From DATMNR01 sp963702765 (GTDB lineage: Bacteria; Chloroflexota; Ktedonobacteria; Ktedonobacterales; Ktedonobacteraceae), in NCBI GenBank assembly GCA_963702765.1, contig CAVPEB010000035.1, positions 38,881 through 102,880 of the forward strand: a stretch of DNA of 64,000 nt. Direction: 5' to 3'. Shown here piece by piece: positions 33,148-42,444 of the stretch. The translations under genes were made by a program, and so were the position numbers. The notes beneath the pieces were generated by a model. That model saw only the letters and a program-made list of their open reading frames with translations, was not told the origin of the DNA and ran no database searches. Position 1 is the stretch's first letter. Each line of letters begins with the position of its first letter.

Positions 33148-33177
33148 TTGTCCTTCGTGGTATATTCACTCTATAAA
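33148..33177 (+). promoter_or_regulatory. candidate promoter of the glyoxalase-family gene
   Basis: TTGTCC (33148-33153), 18 bp spacer, TATAAA (33172-33177), 20 bp before the TTG start codon. The interval 32922-33147 shows nothing else I recognise. Confidence 0.5.
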
Positions 33178-33197
33178 CAAAGAAGCGAGGAACGATT

Positions 33198-33635
33198 TTG
33201 CCAGTGGAAAGAAACGAAGCTCTACCGCATAAAAAAAATGAAGATAGTGAACCTGAGAAGAGCGTCCCCTTATTCGAACGGCTTATTCCTATCCTTTTCG
33301 TAGACGACCTTGAGGCCGAGCGAGACTTTTATGTCCGGCTGGGATTCACTGTCAGCTACCAGGGATCAGAGTTCCCGGATTTTATCGCGCTGGCTTCTGG
33401 ATCCATAGAGTTTGGGATTGAACGAAAGCATGGCTTCGCTCCTGAATTGTCAGATAGGGTATTGCTCTGGCAATTCGGGGTCACAAATATCGAAACCGCC
33501 AAGCAACGTTTGACTTCAACTGGAGTCTCGTTCCGAGAGGAATGGGTAACCCCTCGGGAGGATTGGAAGTATCGAGTCCTGCATACTTATACTCCCAATG
33601 GATACCACCTCATGCTCGAAGGAGCTGTCGAGTAA
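33198..33635 (+). CDS. glyoxalase/bleomycin-resistance/VOC superfamily protein
   Basis: This 145-residue VOC-fold protein has an N-terminal 20-residue hydrophilic extension. The typical paired beta-alpha-beta modules follow: LIPILFVDDLEAERDFYVRLGFTV, then FIALASGSIEFGIER, and later GVTNIETAKQRLTSTGV and HTYTPNGYHLMLEG. Metal ligands of enzyme members are not clearly conserved (Glu is present in the last strand), so it may bind rather than convert a ligand. The start is TTG 33198 with GAGGAACG upstream. It looks monocistronic, and resistance to a bleomycin-type compound is only one possibility for the family. Confidence 0.75.
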   Translation: MPVERNEALPHKKNEDSEPEKSVPLFERLIPILFVDDLEAERDFYVRLGFTVSYQGSEFPDFIALASGSIEFGIERKHGFAPELSDRVLLWQFGVTNIETAKQRLTSTGVSFREEWVTPREDWKYRVLHTYTPNGYHLMLEGAVE

Positions 33636-33711
33636 GAAACATTAATAAAGACTTTACAATATGGAGGTGAAAAGTGTTCCTTAGGATGATGTAAGGTTAG
33701 AATCAAGGTAA

Positions 33712-33744
33712 TTTCCATGCAACAGTTAAAGTGTTACATGGAAA
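33712..33744 (+). terminator. hairpin between convergent genes
   Basis: TTTCCATG (33712-33719) pairs with CATGGAAA (33737-33744), with an additional inner AACA/TGTT. It lies between the glyoxalase-family gene and the convergent serine-hydrolase pseudogene and could serve both. Confidence 0.4.
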
Positions 33745-33787
33745 GTGTCTTGGTATTGTCCAAATATGTGATGCACAATGATCTGTT

Positions 33788-35385
33788 CTAGGTGGATAAA
33801 CGCCTAAACTTATATACCTCCATTGCTTCGAGAACTGGTACCGTTCCATCTTCAGCAATTTGAAATTCAATAAGTCCTCCTGACCATGTAAATTTTGTCA
33901 TACTGATTGGAATGCATACGCCTTCTCTCATTTCGTCATCATTGTCATGAAAGCGAAGTAGCATTTGACCATTTGTAATCTGAATGGCGATTGTTTCACC
34001 ACTATCATTCTCTCTATAAGTACCGTTGTAATGCATCCATGAGAACGGATCTGGTAAAAAGAGAGGATCACGTTCAAAACGTTCACATAGTTTTTCATCA
34101 ATCGTGATATAGCGCACAGGTTTCATAGCTTCAGAAATGAAGCCAACAGATATCGGGCTCAAACTACCAGGCCAATAGCCGAAGTAAACATTGGCACTGT
34201 GCGCCTGCAAGGAAAGGCGTTTACCGTTCAATTCCAGCATCAGGTGATTATCCTCAATTGAAATAATCGCCAATCCTACACGTGCTCCTAGAAATGATCC
34301 AATGTATCTGGGCCACAGTGTTCTCTCAGGCTCTTTGAAACTCAGTTGCGTAGAAGTTGAGGGCAAGTGGATCAGTTGATCAAGAATGACGTTCACGAAC
34401 CGTTTCATAAAAGAGATGCGGTTCACCATGAGTATTAGTGCTAGACGCTTATCAGGTAATAGCATTAGCTGGCAGCCAAATGTGCTCATCGATCCGCCAT
34501 GGCCAAAACAACGTACCCCTTTGTATTTCATCAGTTCAAAACTCAAGCCGTATCCTGCAGGGTGTGTCAGAAATCTTACCGCTTGTTGTGTTTGCATTTG
34601 TGAAATTGACGATGTGGATAGAAGCTACCTGTCGTGAAAACGGCCATGTTGAAGGTGCATCATGGCAAAGTGCGTAAGATCCACAACAGTGGAATAGACT
34701 CCTCCAGCAGGGGCAATCGCCTGACCAGAACTCACTTTATGTAAAACGTGAAGATGGTTATCGCGGAGAATATGTGGAAGTGCAAAAGGGTAGGTCAGAA
34801 CCAACTGCGGATCAAAGGTCGTGAGATGCATTTCTAGTGGATTAAACACGAGTTCCTGCATGAGATCAGAGAAACGTTTTCCGGTCACAGCCTGAGCAAT
34901 GTAACCAACGAGACTAAAGCCAGCATTCGCGTAGGAATACAGTCGACCAGGAGGGGCAACAAAGAAGTAGTGAGGAAGGCGTTCACGGACGCAACGTTCG
35001 AGACCATCAGAATCGCCAGAACCGCTATAAGAGTCAGCAGGCAGCCCGGACGTGTGGCTCAAGAGCATACGCAGGGTAATTCGCTCTTCAGCTTGTGGTT
35101 CACTGAAGCGAAGCCATTTAATGTATGCGTTGAGAGGCTGGTCCAGGTCAAGCTGACCATTTTCGACTAGTCGCATTACTGCGTGCCTACTAATGGTTTT
35201 GTGACCGAGCCAATTCGAAAAAGCATCCGAGGTGAGACAGGTGCTCCTCCTTCCTCGACACTTGTCAGACCAAAACCCCGTGCATAGAGAATTTCTTCCT
35301 TGTTCACAACTGCAAGGGCAACAGCCGGAACATGGGCCTGTTTCATGTGTTCTTCAATACACTCGTCTAGTTGGTGAAAGTCCAA
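33788..35385 (-). pseudogene. class C beta-lactamase-like serine hydrolase, broken twice
   Basis: Three pieces form one penicillin-binding-protein-like hydrolase. The first has the nucleophile motif SVTK (FRIGSVTKPL). The second has the YxN motif (LYSYANAGFS) plus LLSHTSGLPADS. The third has the HGG equivalent of KTG (CFGHGGSMSTFG) and a C-terminal beta-rich domain. A one-base deletion at about 35176-35186 shifts frame right after SVTKPLVGT. An in-frame TAG at 34625-34627 interrupts FHDR-LLSTSS. The remaining sequence is well conserved, so decay is recent. The intact protein would have had about 530 residues and probably acted on peptides or esters, not necessarily beta-lactams. Confidence 0.88.
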
Positions 35386-35405
35386 AGCTTACCTATCTTT
35401 TACAG

Positions 35406-35939
35406 TCAGTGCTCTTCACTTCGATAACTTGAAATTGACCTTTCCGCATATGTTCCAAACCGTTCTTGTAGATAATTTTGATAGGCAGCATTAACTACGT
35501 GATGCTGCCTGCGATACATACAAAGCGCTTTTTCGCTGGCCACAGGAACCTCTTGACCTCTCACGAACAGAAGACCCAGAGTATCATGAGGCCAGACGAG
35601 TTGATAACGCTGATTGAAGAAATTCGTTAGGTACCCTCCGCTCTCAACTGGTTCAAGCATAATGACTTCGATCATGATATCCTTACAGAGTATGGCGCGT
35701 TTATGAGAAAACCGCTTAGCTGGAATATCTGAAAGATCCGGAGTGTTAGCTAACCACTGATCCAGTTGCAAAAAGTTTGTGGTCGGGTACAATAAATCGA
35801 TATCGTGATAAGATCTGGGGTAACATAGTCCCCACAGTTCCTCTGCCCAGCCACCAAATAGCCACGTCGCAATCTGAGCTTGTGCCAGTCGGTGCATGAT
35901 TTCAAGCACAAAGTTAAAGGCAAACTCTGTTGAGTTCAA
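35406..35939 (-). CDS. nucleotidyltransferase-fold protein
   Basis: This 177-residue protein has a minimal nucleotidyltransferase motif: TWLFGGWAEELWG (Gly-Gly helix start) followed by SYHDIDLLY (the Asp-x-Asp metal-binding pair). The arrangement recalls small aminoglycoside/lincosamide nucleotidyltransferases. A third acidic residue could lie in KDIMIEVIMLE. The C-terminal region is basic and aromatic (RRQHHVVNAAYQNYL). The substrate is unknown, and a resistance role should not be assumed. It follows two small genes on the same strand with a gap of over 100 bp. Confidence 0.7.
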   Translation of the reverse strand: MNSTEFAFNFVLEIMHRLAQAQIATWLFGGWAEELWGLCYPRSYHDIDLLYPTTNFLQLDQWLANTPDLSDIPAKRFSHKRAILCKDIMIEVIMLEPVESGGYLTNFFNQRYQLVWPHDTLGLLFVRGQEVPVASEKALCMYRRQHHVVNAAYQNYLQERFGTYAERSISSYRSEEH

Positions 35940-36052
35940 CCCTTTCTCTCCTCTCTAGAAAGGGCAAGTATCTGTTGGCATTACTTTTACGGAAGATTTG
36001 CATGGATGCTCCATCGATTTCAGCATTGGAATAATCCGCCCTGGATACCCTC

Positions 36053-36277
36053 TCACTCTCGCTCTTTTCTACTCTTACCAGCGGCAAACGACAAGCCTTG
36101 CTCTTCAAGGGCATTACGAAGTAGATCAATCCCGCGTGGTCCAAGACCATGGAGATTCTTGAGTTCTGCCTCACTAACTCTGGTTAACTGTCCAAGACGC
36201 ATATAGCCAGCTCCGTTGAGCGCCCTCAGAGCAGGTGCAGATAACCCTGCAGGGAGATCGCTTTCATGTTGCGTCAT
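36053..36277 (-). CDS. small helix-hairpin-helix protein (RNA polymerase alpha-CTD-like)
   Basis: This 74-residue protein has the pattern LSAPALRALNGAGYMRLGQLTRVSEAEL, then LHGLGPRGIDLLRNALEEQGL. The same two-helix-hairpin fold occurs in the RNA polymerase alpha C-terminal domain and in many stand-alone helix-hairpin-helix proteins. AAGGA lies 8 bases before the ATG at 36277, which is only 2 bp after the stop of the DUF1801 gene, so they are coupled. It probably binds DNA or a protein non-specifically; the role is unknown. Confidence 0.75.
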   Translation of the reverse strand: MTQHESDLPAGLSAPALRALNGAGYMRLGQLTRVSEAELKNLHGLGPRGIDLLRNALEEQGLSFAAGKSRKERE

Positions 36278-36278
36278 C

Positions 36279-36641
36279 TTATTTTCCTTCAACATTGTGA
36301 GCGACGGCAGTGCGAATGAGTTCTTTCAAAGCAAATTCATCGACTATATCACCCTCATGAAAATCGATCGATCGCATAGTTTTAGCATCAAGGCCAGCAT
36401 TGAAGAGTGTATGTGGATCTTGCAGAAAAGTGCCCTGGAAAAAGTTCATTTTTACTGCTTTCTTGAAAGCTGCGAGAGCACACACAAGTCCATGATGAGA
36501 CCAGACCGCAGTATTCCACTTCCATTCTTCGGTGATATCGGGATCGGCCTCGTGGATAAGTTTGCGCAGTTGGACGAACATCGGACCACGCCAATCAGTA
36601 AGCTCCGATATTTGCTTGTCGATACGTTCAGTTGGATTCAT
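36279..36641 (-). CDS. DUF1801 (YdhG-like) domain protein
   Basis: This 120-residue protein shows the DUF1801 pattern: ISELTDWRGPMFVQLRKLIHEADPDITEEWKWNTAVWSHHG, then AAFKKAVKMNFFQGTFL and a C-terminal helix. The biochemical function of the family is unclear, though the fold is related to ferrochelatase-like/frataxin-like small domains. The ATG at 36641 gives the family N-terminus; the ATG at 36668 adds nine residues. It forms a two-gene unit with the helix-hairpin-helix protein. Confidence 0.8.
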   Translation of the reverse strand: MNPTERIDKQISELTDWRGPMFVQLRKLIHEADPDITEEWKWNTAVWSHHGLVCALAAFKKAVKMNFFQGTFLQDPHTLFNAGLDAKTMRSIDFHEGDIVDEFALKELIRTAVAHNVEGK

Positions 36642-36686
36642 TTTTAACGCTTTCTTTCCGTGATACATCCTACATTTAGCACGCTA

Positions 36687-37481
36687 TTAATATAATAAAA
36701 GCTCACGGCGCTCGAGCCACATTCCGGCAACTAAAGCAAGGGCTATGATGTAGACTGCAACAAGGAACATTCCTAATACACCACTTAAACCAATCGTTGC
36801 CGAGACACTTACCTGATAACAGGCCGAAATCGGCCATAGAGGAATACGCACAATTGCCAGTATATTCAGAACAGAAGAGGGAATTGTAAAGATGGGGCTC
36901 ATGGAAAAGAGGACAACAGCGATCCATATAAGAAAGAGGATGCGCAACAGTCGGGTTGCAATTGGTGATGAGAGTGCAACGGTTAGCACAGAAACAAGTA
37001 TTGTAATAGGTAGCACACCAAGAGTACCTATGAACATCTTATCCGCAGTAGGATTGATCAAGCGATGAACAACGAGTACGAGCAATAGCATAAACAAGAA
37101 AATTGGAATACGCAATGCAGCGGCAGCGATCATCAAACCACGACTATAACTGACTCGTGAGGTTATCCGTGCCAGCAAGACGTACGTACGAGCGCTTGTT
37201 GCTTGACGCACCATGATAGCCGCTCCTAGTACGGCTATAACGCTTAAATCCCAATTTGAAGTTCCATAAAAATAGGACACGTCTTCTTGAAATGGAAAAA
37301 AAAGTGCGGCAAAAAAGACAAGTACCAGAACAAATTCTGTCCACATCCAGCCACTACGAAAGTAGCTTTCTAGAGTCAAACGGGCTATCGTCATACTCGG
37401 TGTTCGCCAGAATGATCTCGAAGTTGCTAAGCTATCTACATCCGAAGAGCTAGGTGAGTGTTGCATCGTCTTTATTTCCAT
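36687..37481 (-). CDS. ABC transporter permease, six-helix type
   Basis: This 264-residue membrane protein begins with a hydrophilic 40-residue segment, followed by six hydrophobic helices (for example FVLVLVFFAALFFPF, SVIAVLGAAIMVRQA, IPIFLFMLLLVLVVH, ITILVSVLTVALSS, ILFLIWIAVVLFSM and ALALVAGMWLE). It resembles ABC-2-type exporter permeases. Its ATG overlaps the stop of the ATPase gene (TAATGG), a strong sign they form one transporter. The exported substrate cannot be read. Confidence 0.82.
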   Translation of the reverse strand: MEIKTMQHSPSSSDVDSLATSRSFWRTPSMTIARLTLESYFRSGWMWTEFVLVLVFFAALFFPFQEDVSYFYGTSNWDLSVIAVLGAAIMVRQATSARTYVLLARITSRVSYSRGLMIAAAALRIPIFLFMLLLVLVVHRLINPTADKMFIGTLGVLPITILVSVLTVALSSPIATRLLRILFLIWIAVVLFSMSPIFTIPSSVLNILAIVRIPLWPISACYQVSVSATIGLSGVLGMFLVAVYIIALALVAGMWLERRELLLY

Positions 37482-38428
37482 TATCGCGTTCTAGAAAGTT
37501 CTGCATCAGGCCTGGTTGTATGAATATACACATCCTCAAGTGTCTGGCTTACAGGATTGAGTGAGTGTATCTGAACATGAGTTGCAACCAGTGCTGCCAA
37601 TACTCTATCTTGAGATTCAACGCTTATGCGCAAGAGGTTATCATGCGCATCAATAACAAGCTCTCGAATATCCAGTTGAGTTATGACGTCGTTGGCAATA
37701 CAATCATGTTTGAGGACAATTTCAATAGCATTCTGAGTATGCACGAGGTCAGAGACGGCACCACTTTGGACAAGTTTACCATGCTGTAAGATACCAACCG
37801 TATCGCAGAGCATTTCCACTTCCGCGAGGTAGTGCGAACAGATAAGTATGGTTTTACCTTGTTTGCGCAACTCAGCAATAATTTGACGCACTTGCCACTG
37901 ACTATATGGATCAAGTCCATTGGTTGGTTCATCTAAAATCAGAAACTGCGGATCTGTCAGTAGAGTTTGAGCGATACTCAAGCGTTGCAACATCCCCTTG
38001 GAATATGTGGCAAGACGTTCATCTGCAGATACATATAAGTCAACTTGCTCCAAGGCTGATTCCACGCGCTGTTGTGCTTTTACATTCCTGTAGCCGGAGA
38101 GTTGTGCCATATAGGTGAGATAACTGCGAGCTGTAAAACGTAGCTCGACATAGGGCCGTTCATGAAGATATCCGATGCACGAATGTGCTCGACGGACCAC
38201 TGTCTCACCAAGCACGCTAAGTTGCCCTTTTGTTGGAAATATAAAGCCCATGAGCAACTTTACCAGGGTTGATTTACCCGCTCCATTTTCTCCCATCAGA
38301 CCAAAACTCATGCCAGGTTCAATGGTGAGCGTCAGATCGTTAAGCGCAGGGACACCTGTTTGATAGATTTTTGTCAGTCCCATGCAGGTTACAACTGCTG
38401 GTGAGTTGACCTTCATAATGTTTGCCAT
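37481..38428 (-). CDS. ABC transporter ATP-binding protein (exporter type)
   Basis: This 315-residue ATPase has Walker A GENGAGKSTLVKLL, signature YSKGMLQRLSIAQ, Walker B FLILDEPTNGLDP and the switch histidine in ILICSHYL. The C-terminal 90 residues form the extra domain common in drug- or lipid-exporting ABC-2 systems. It overlaps the permease gene by 1 bp. It lies downstream of rpoD on the same strand but behind a terminator-like hairpin, so it is probably its own transcription unit. Confidence 0.92.
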   Translation of the reverse strand: MANIMKVNSPAVVTCMGLTKIYQTGVPALNDLTLTIEPGMSFGLMGENGAGKSTLVKLLMGFIFPTKGQLSVLGETVVRRAHSCIGYLHERPYVELRFTARSYLTYMAQLSGYRNVKAQQRVESALEQVDLYVSADERLATYSKGMLQRLSIAQTLLTDPQFLILDEPTNGLDPYSQWQVRQIIAELRKQGKTILICSHYLAEVEMLCDTVGILQHGKLVQSGAVSDLVHTQNAIEIVLKHDCIANDVITQLDIRELVIDAHDNLLRISVESQDRVLAALVATHVQIHSLNPVSQTLEDVYIHTTRPDAELSRTR

Positions 38429-38520
38429 ACTTCTCTATACAGATTGATTTTCTGCAGTGCTCAACAAGTATAACATGAACGAAATAGGGGTAAAAGCTAA
38501 TTAGGACTCATCATAAACAT

Positions 38521-38552
38521 AGAGGGCGCGACACATTTGTGTCACGCCCTCT
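38521..38552 (-). terminator. rpoD terminator hairpin
   Basis: A 15-bp stem with one mismatch (AGAGGGCG-GACACA against TGTGTC-CGCCCTCT) lies 19 bp after the rpoD stop. No clean U-tract follows on the minus strand. Confidence 0.6.
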
Positions 38553-38570
38553 AATAAGCATCTACTAACG

Positions 38571-39842
38571 TTAATCCAGGTAATCCTTCAATTTGCGGCT
38601 GCGGCTGGGATGGCGCAATTTGCGCAAAGCCTTGGCCTCAATTTGACGAATACGCTCGCGAGTAACATGGAACTCTTTGCCAACTTCTTCCAGAGTACGA
38701 CTGCGGCCATCATCTAGCCCAAAGCGCAATTGGAGCACTTTACGCTCGCGCTCAGTCAAGCTTTCAAGCACATCCTCTACCTGCTCTTTCAAGAGTTGAT
38801 GGCTGGCAGCGTCAGCAGGAGCAAGCGCTGTATGGTCCTCGATGAAGTCACCCAGGTGGCTATCTTCTTCCTCGCCGATAGGTGTCTCAAGACTTACCGG
38901 CTCCTGGCTAACCTTGATGATCTCCCGTACTTTCTCAGGACTGATCTCCATCTGCTCGGCAATTTCCTCGGATGTGGGTTCACGGCCAAGGTCCTGCAGC
39001 AGACGACGACTGATCCGGATGAGTCGATTGATTGTTTCAACCATATGCACAGGAATACGAATCGTTCGAGCCTGATCTGCGATGGCACGCGTAATCGCCT
39101 GACGAATCCACCACGTAGCATATGTGCTGAATTTATAACCCTTCGTATAATCGAATTTCTCGACAGCACGAATTAAACCGATATTACCCTCCTGGATCAA
39201 ATCCAGCAGGCTCATACCACGGCCTATATACTTTTTAGCCACACTTACGACAAGACGCAAATTGGCTTCAGTTAAGCGGCGCTGAGCGTCTTCACCGTCT
39301 TCAACAATGCGATAGTCCCGGCTTAGAGGTGATTTGGTCAATTCAATTCGACCTCGCTCCATTCGACGAGCCAGTCGCACTTCTTCCTCGGCAGAAAGAA
39401 GTGGAACGCGTCCAATTTCGCGCAGGTACATTCGTACCGGGTCGTCTAAACTACTTTCAAGATCAGCGACTACGATTCCGAGACCATCGTGCAGGTCATC
39501 CCATTTGGATCGGGTTATGACTTCAACGTCTATATCGTCTTCGGGTCCAGGCTCCCAACCTGCTGGCGGCCCTTTGGTTGGATCCAGAGCATCCATTGCT
39601 TCTTCGTCCTGTAGCTTGAACAGGTCAAATGACTCAGCATCACCGACAGGAGTAACAAAACTTCCTGCAGGAGTGCCATGTGCATCACCTATAGTATCAA
39701 TATCAAAAACATCGTCTTTGCCGCCCAACAGGGACTCATCAAACGATCCAACAACAAACATAGCGTCGCTTAAAGGTTCCGTGTGTACATGTTCATTTTC
39801 TACTATTTCTAATTCAAGCACTTCTTGCTCCTGATTCACCAT
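38571..39842 (-). CDS. rpoD: primary sigma factor RpoD (sigma-70 family)
   Basis: This 423-residue sigma factor has an acidic N-terminal extension and then region 1.2 (DPVRMYLREIGRVPLLSAEEEVRLARRME). Region 2 follows (LRLVVSVAKKYIGRGMSLLDLIQEGNIGLIRAVEKFDYTKG split across 2.1-2.3, then STYATWWIRQAI for -10 recognition and melting), then region 3 (EPTSEEIAEQMEISPEKV) and region 4 (LTERERKVLQLRFGLDDG, TLEEVGKEFHVTRERIRQIE for -35 recognition). All regions of a group 1 or close group 2 sigma are intact. It lies next to dnaG, a common order in bacteria. Confidence 0.94.
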   Translation of the reverse strand: MVNQEQEVLELEIVENEHVHTEPLSDAMFVVGSFDESLLGGKDDVFDIDTIGDAHGTPAGSFVTPVGDAESFDLFKLQDEEAMDALDPTKGPPAGWEPGPEDDIDVEVITRSKWDDLHDGLGIVVADLESSLDDPVRMYLREIGRVPLLSAEEEVRLARRMERGRIELTKSPLSRDYRIVEDGEDAQRRLTEANLRLVVSVAKKYIGRGMSLLDLIQEGNIGLIRAVEKFDYTKGYKFSTYATWWIRQAITRAIADQARTIRIPVHMVETINRLIRISRRLLQDLGREPTSEEIAEQMEISPEKVREIIKVSQEPVSLETPIGEEEDSHLGDFIEDHTALAPADAASHQLLKEQVEDVLESLTERERKVLQLRFGLDDGRSRTLEEVGKEFHVTRERIRQIEAKALRKLRHPSRSRKLKDYLD

Positions 39843-39985
39843 TCTTTCATCCCCCTTCAGAAAACAGGCGTTATAAAAACGAATAAAAAAACGATAAATC
39901 CTGTCTCCTGATCATACGTAATAAGGTAAAAATGATTCCACAATTCACAAAGATAGATTCGAATAGGCAAGCACTGCTCGTATAA

Positions 39986-42136
39986 CTAACCTTGCAAATG
40001 CATTGCCGAGTCAATTGTTCGCAACTGACGGTGTATATCCATCAATCGCTGCTGGAGTTGCTGCATACCTGCACCATCTCCAACTTCTTTAGCACCCCGA
40101 ACGAGGTACTGTAGCTCCGTATTCGATTGTATTAAACGTGCGCGTTTGAGCCGAGTAGCGCATTGGACTGCATCTTTTACCAGTCCTGCACCCTCTAGGG
40201 GGGATCTCGACTCAACACTCTTCCGCACTCTGTCTACTGTTTCCAGCAAAGCAGAAGGCACAAACTGCTCAAAGGATTGAAATAAGGGGGAAGCATCACG
40301 TTGATAGACTGAGTTGAATATGCGGTACAACTCTCGCGTGTCTGTCCCTGCAAAGTCACCATCGGTAATTATACCACAAACATGCGGAAATAACTCAGGA
40401 TTCTGCAAGAGTAGCCCAATTAGGTAGTCCTCCCATTTTATCCTATCTTTAATACGTTTGTCAAGTCCGAAAGTTGCTTGTGGTATTTGGCCCGGTGCAT
40501 TGTTTGTAGGGAAACGTTGAACTGATTCTTCCCTTAAATCTTCTGGTTTCGCAGAATCCGAGAGATCGTCATCTGAAAGTGGTTGGCTCCCTGCTAAGGG
40601 CTGGCGCTCTATGGATGCTGCTCTACCAATGGAACGATATTGGCCAGTATGGTCCGAAAATGCCGCGATAACACTGGTCGATTTTTGTCCTCGCAGTATT
40701 CTTTGCAACTCCTCGTTTAAGCTGCGTTCATCAATACTAATCATTGTTGCAAGCTTACGAAGATAAGCATCTCTTTTAACGCGGTCTGATATTGAACCAA
40801 TCACGGGCAACAGGCGTTTTGCTGCCTCTGCCTGGTCGGCCGCTTCTCGTAAATCTAGGCCATTCGTTTTTGCAACAAAGTAGTAATCAACTAATGGAAG
40901 TGGATGAGACACTGCGTACAACCAGGTTGAGAAGTCGCGACGGATCACTTCATCAGGATCTTCTCCCATGGGTAATTGCAATACATTGATCTCGGCATCC
41001 ACCCGCTCTTCCAAACGAATCATACCGCGAGGTTCACGCTTATATCCTGATGATCTCATCGGACGTCTCTCAGCTGTCAATGGCACAGGCACTACTGTGC
41101 GATCGAAAGCTTTCAAGGCCTCCTGTATTCCATGTTCAGTTGCAGCCATTCCTGCTTCATCAGGGTCCAACGCAAGCGTAACTTGTTTTGTAAGTTTTTT
41201 AATCTGTTGAATGTGCTTTTCAGTGATAGCACTACCGATACATGCTACCGTCTGTTTTGTCCCATATTGATGAGCTATAACCGCATCCACATACCCTTCG
41301 ACAATAATAACTTGTTTTGCGGCTTTTATTGCGTCCCGCGCCATGTCCAGTGCATACAGAACATTATTTTTTTCAAACAACGAAGTTTGAGGGGAGTTCA
41401 GGTATTTAGGATGATTATCGCCAAGCGCACGTCCTCCAAATCCTATCACCCTTCCTCGAACATCCCGTATCGGAAAAATTATTCAATTCCGAAAGTAATC
41501 ATATACCCCGCTACCTTGCTCCCTTCCCACTGCACTCATACCTGATGCAACCAGCGCTTTACCCATCTCTCGGGCACGAACTAATCCAGCTTGTTCCAAT
41601 TCGTACTCAGTATAGCCCTGTCCGAGTAGATACTTACTTAATCCATCCCAACTATCAGGCGCATAACCAAGACTAAATGACATCACCAATTCAGCTGAGA
41701 TCCCGCGACTCTGTATATAGGCTCGCGCTTCTGCAGCACTTTTCGAACGCAACAGCATTTGATGGAACCAAAGAGACGCTTCTTCGTTGAGCTTGCGTAG
41801 CTTCTCTTTGAGAGCATTGACTTCACGTTCTTGCTCCGGATTAGCACTACCATACTCTTCAACTGCGACGCCGGCCTTCTCTGCCAGATAGTGTAAAGCC
41901 TCCCGGAAATCCACCCCCTGTTGCTTCTCTACAAAGGTAAAGACATCGCCACCTTCATTGCAGCCAAAACAACGCCAGGTTTGTGACTCGGGAAACACAT
42001 AGAAAGATGGTGTCCGTTCATTATGAAATGGACAAAGCCCTTGAAGAGATTTTCCCGATTTCCGAAAAGCAACAACGAGACCTACTTCTTCAGCCACGTC
42101 TATTTTTGCTTTGATTGCCTCTATAAGAGATGTCAT
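39986..42136 (-). pseudogene. dnaG: DNA primase DnaG with an in-frame TGA
   Basis: From ATG 42136 (AGAGGGG upstream) the gene has the CHC2 zinc-binding domain (CPFHNERTPSFYV, WRCFGCNEGGD) and then the start of the catalytic domain up to VYDYFRN. There a TGA (41483-41485) stands where CGA (Arg) is expected. The same frame continues without shift as IIFPIRDVRGRVIGFGG, the Toprim motifs IIVEGYVDAV and ALDPDEAG, and the C-terminal region to 39986. A total of 716 codons fits DnaG. Because primase is essential, possibilities are a sequencing error, read-through, re-initiation at the GTG 12 codons later to make a split primase, or another dnaG copy. Confidence 0.88.
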
Positions 42137-42444
42137 GATAACCCCTCTAGCAAAACGTGGATGTTGAAGTCAATCAGTTACTCTCACACCAAATATAACG
42201 AGCAATAGAGCAGAAAGTCGCACGAATTTGTAGAATTATGCAAAGTTGGGGTAATAACTCTTCCAAATGTACTACCACGAAATTCAAGCTTTGAGTAATT
42301 CACATTGCATATGCATTCGAGAGTGCCCATTTACATTTGAATGCGAAATATATTACGTTACAATTTCGATAACTCTCACAACCTGATGTTCATCTTCATG
42401 TTTGTTCAGGCAAACATTAAACGCGCATGCAAAACAAAAGTAAC

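Noticed and set aside
39986..42136. Genome-wide TGA recoding to explain the dnaG stop
   Set aside because: hutI and other intact genes here end in TGA, and other broken genes carry TAG or TAA, so recoding does not fit.
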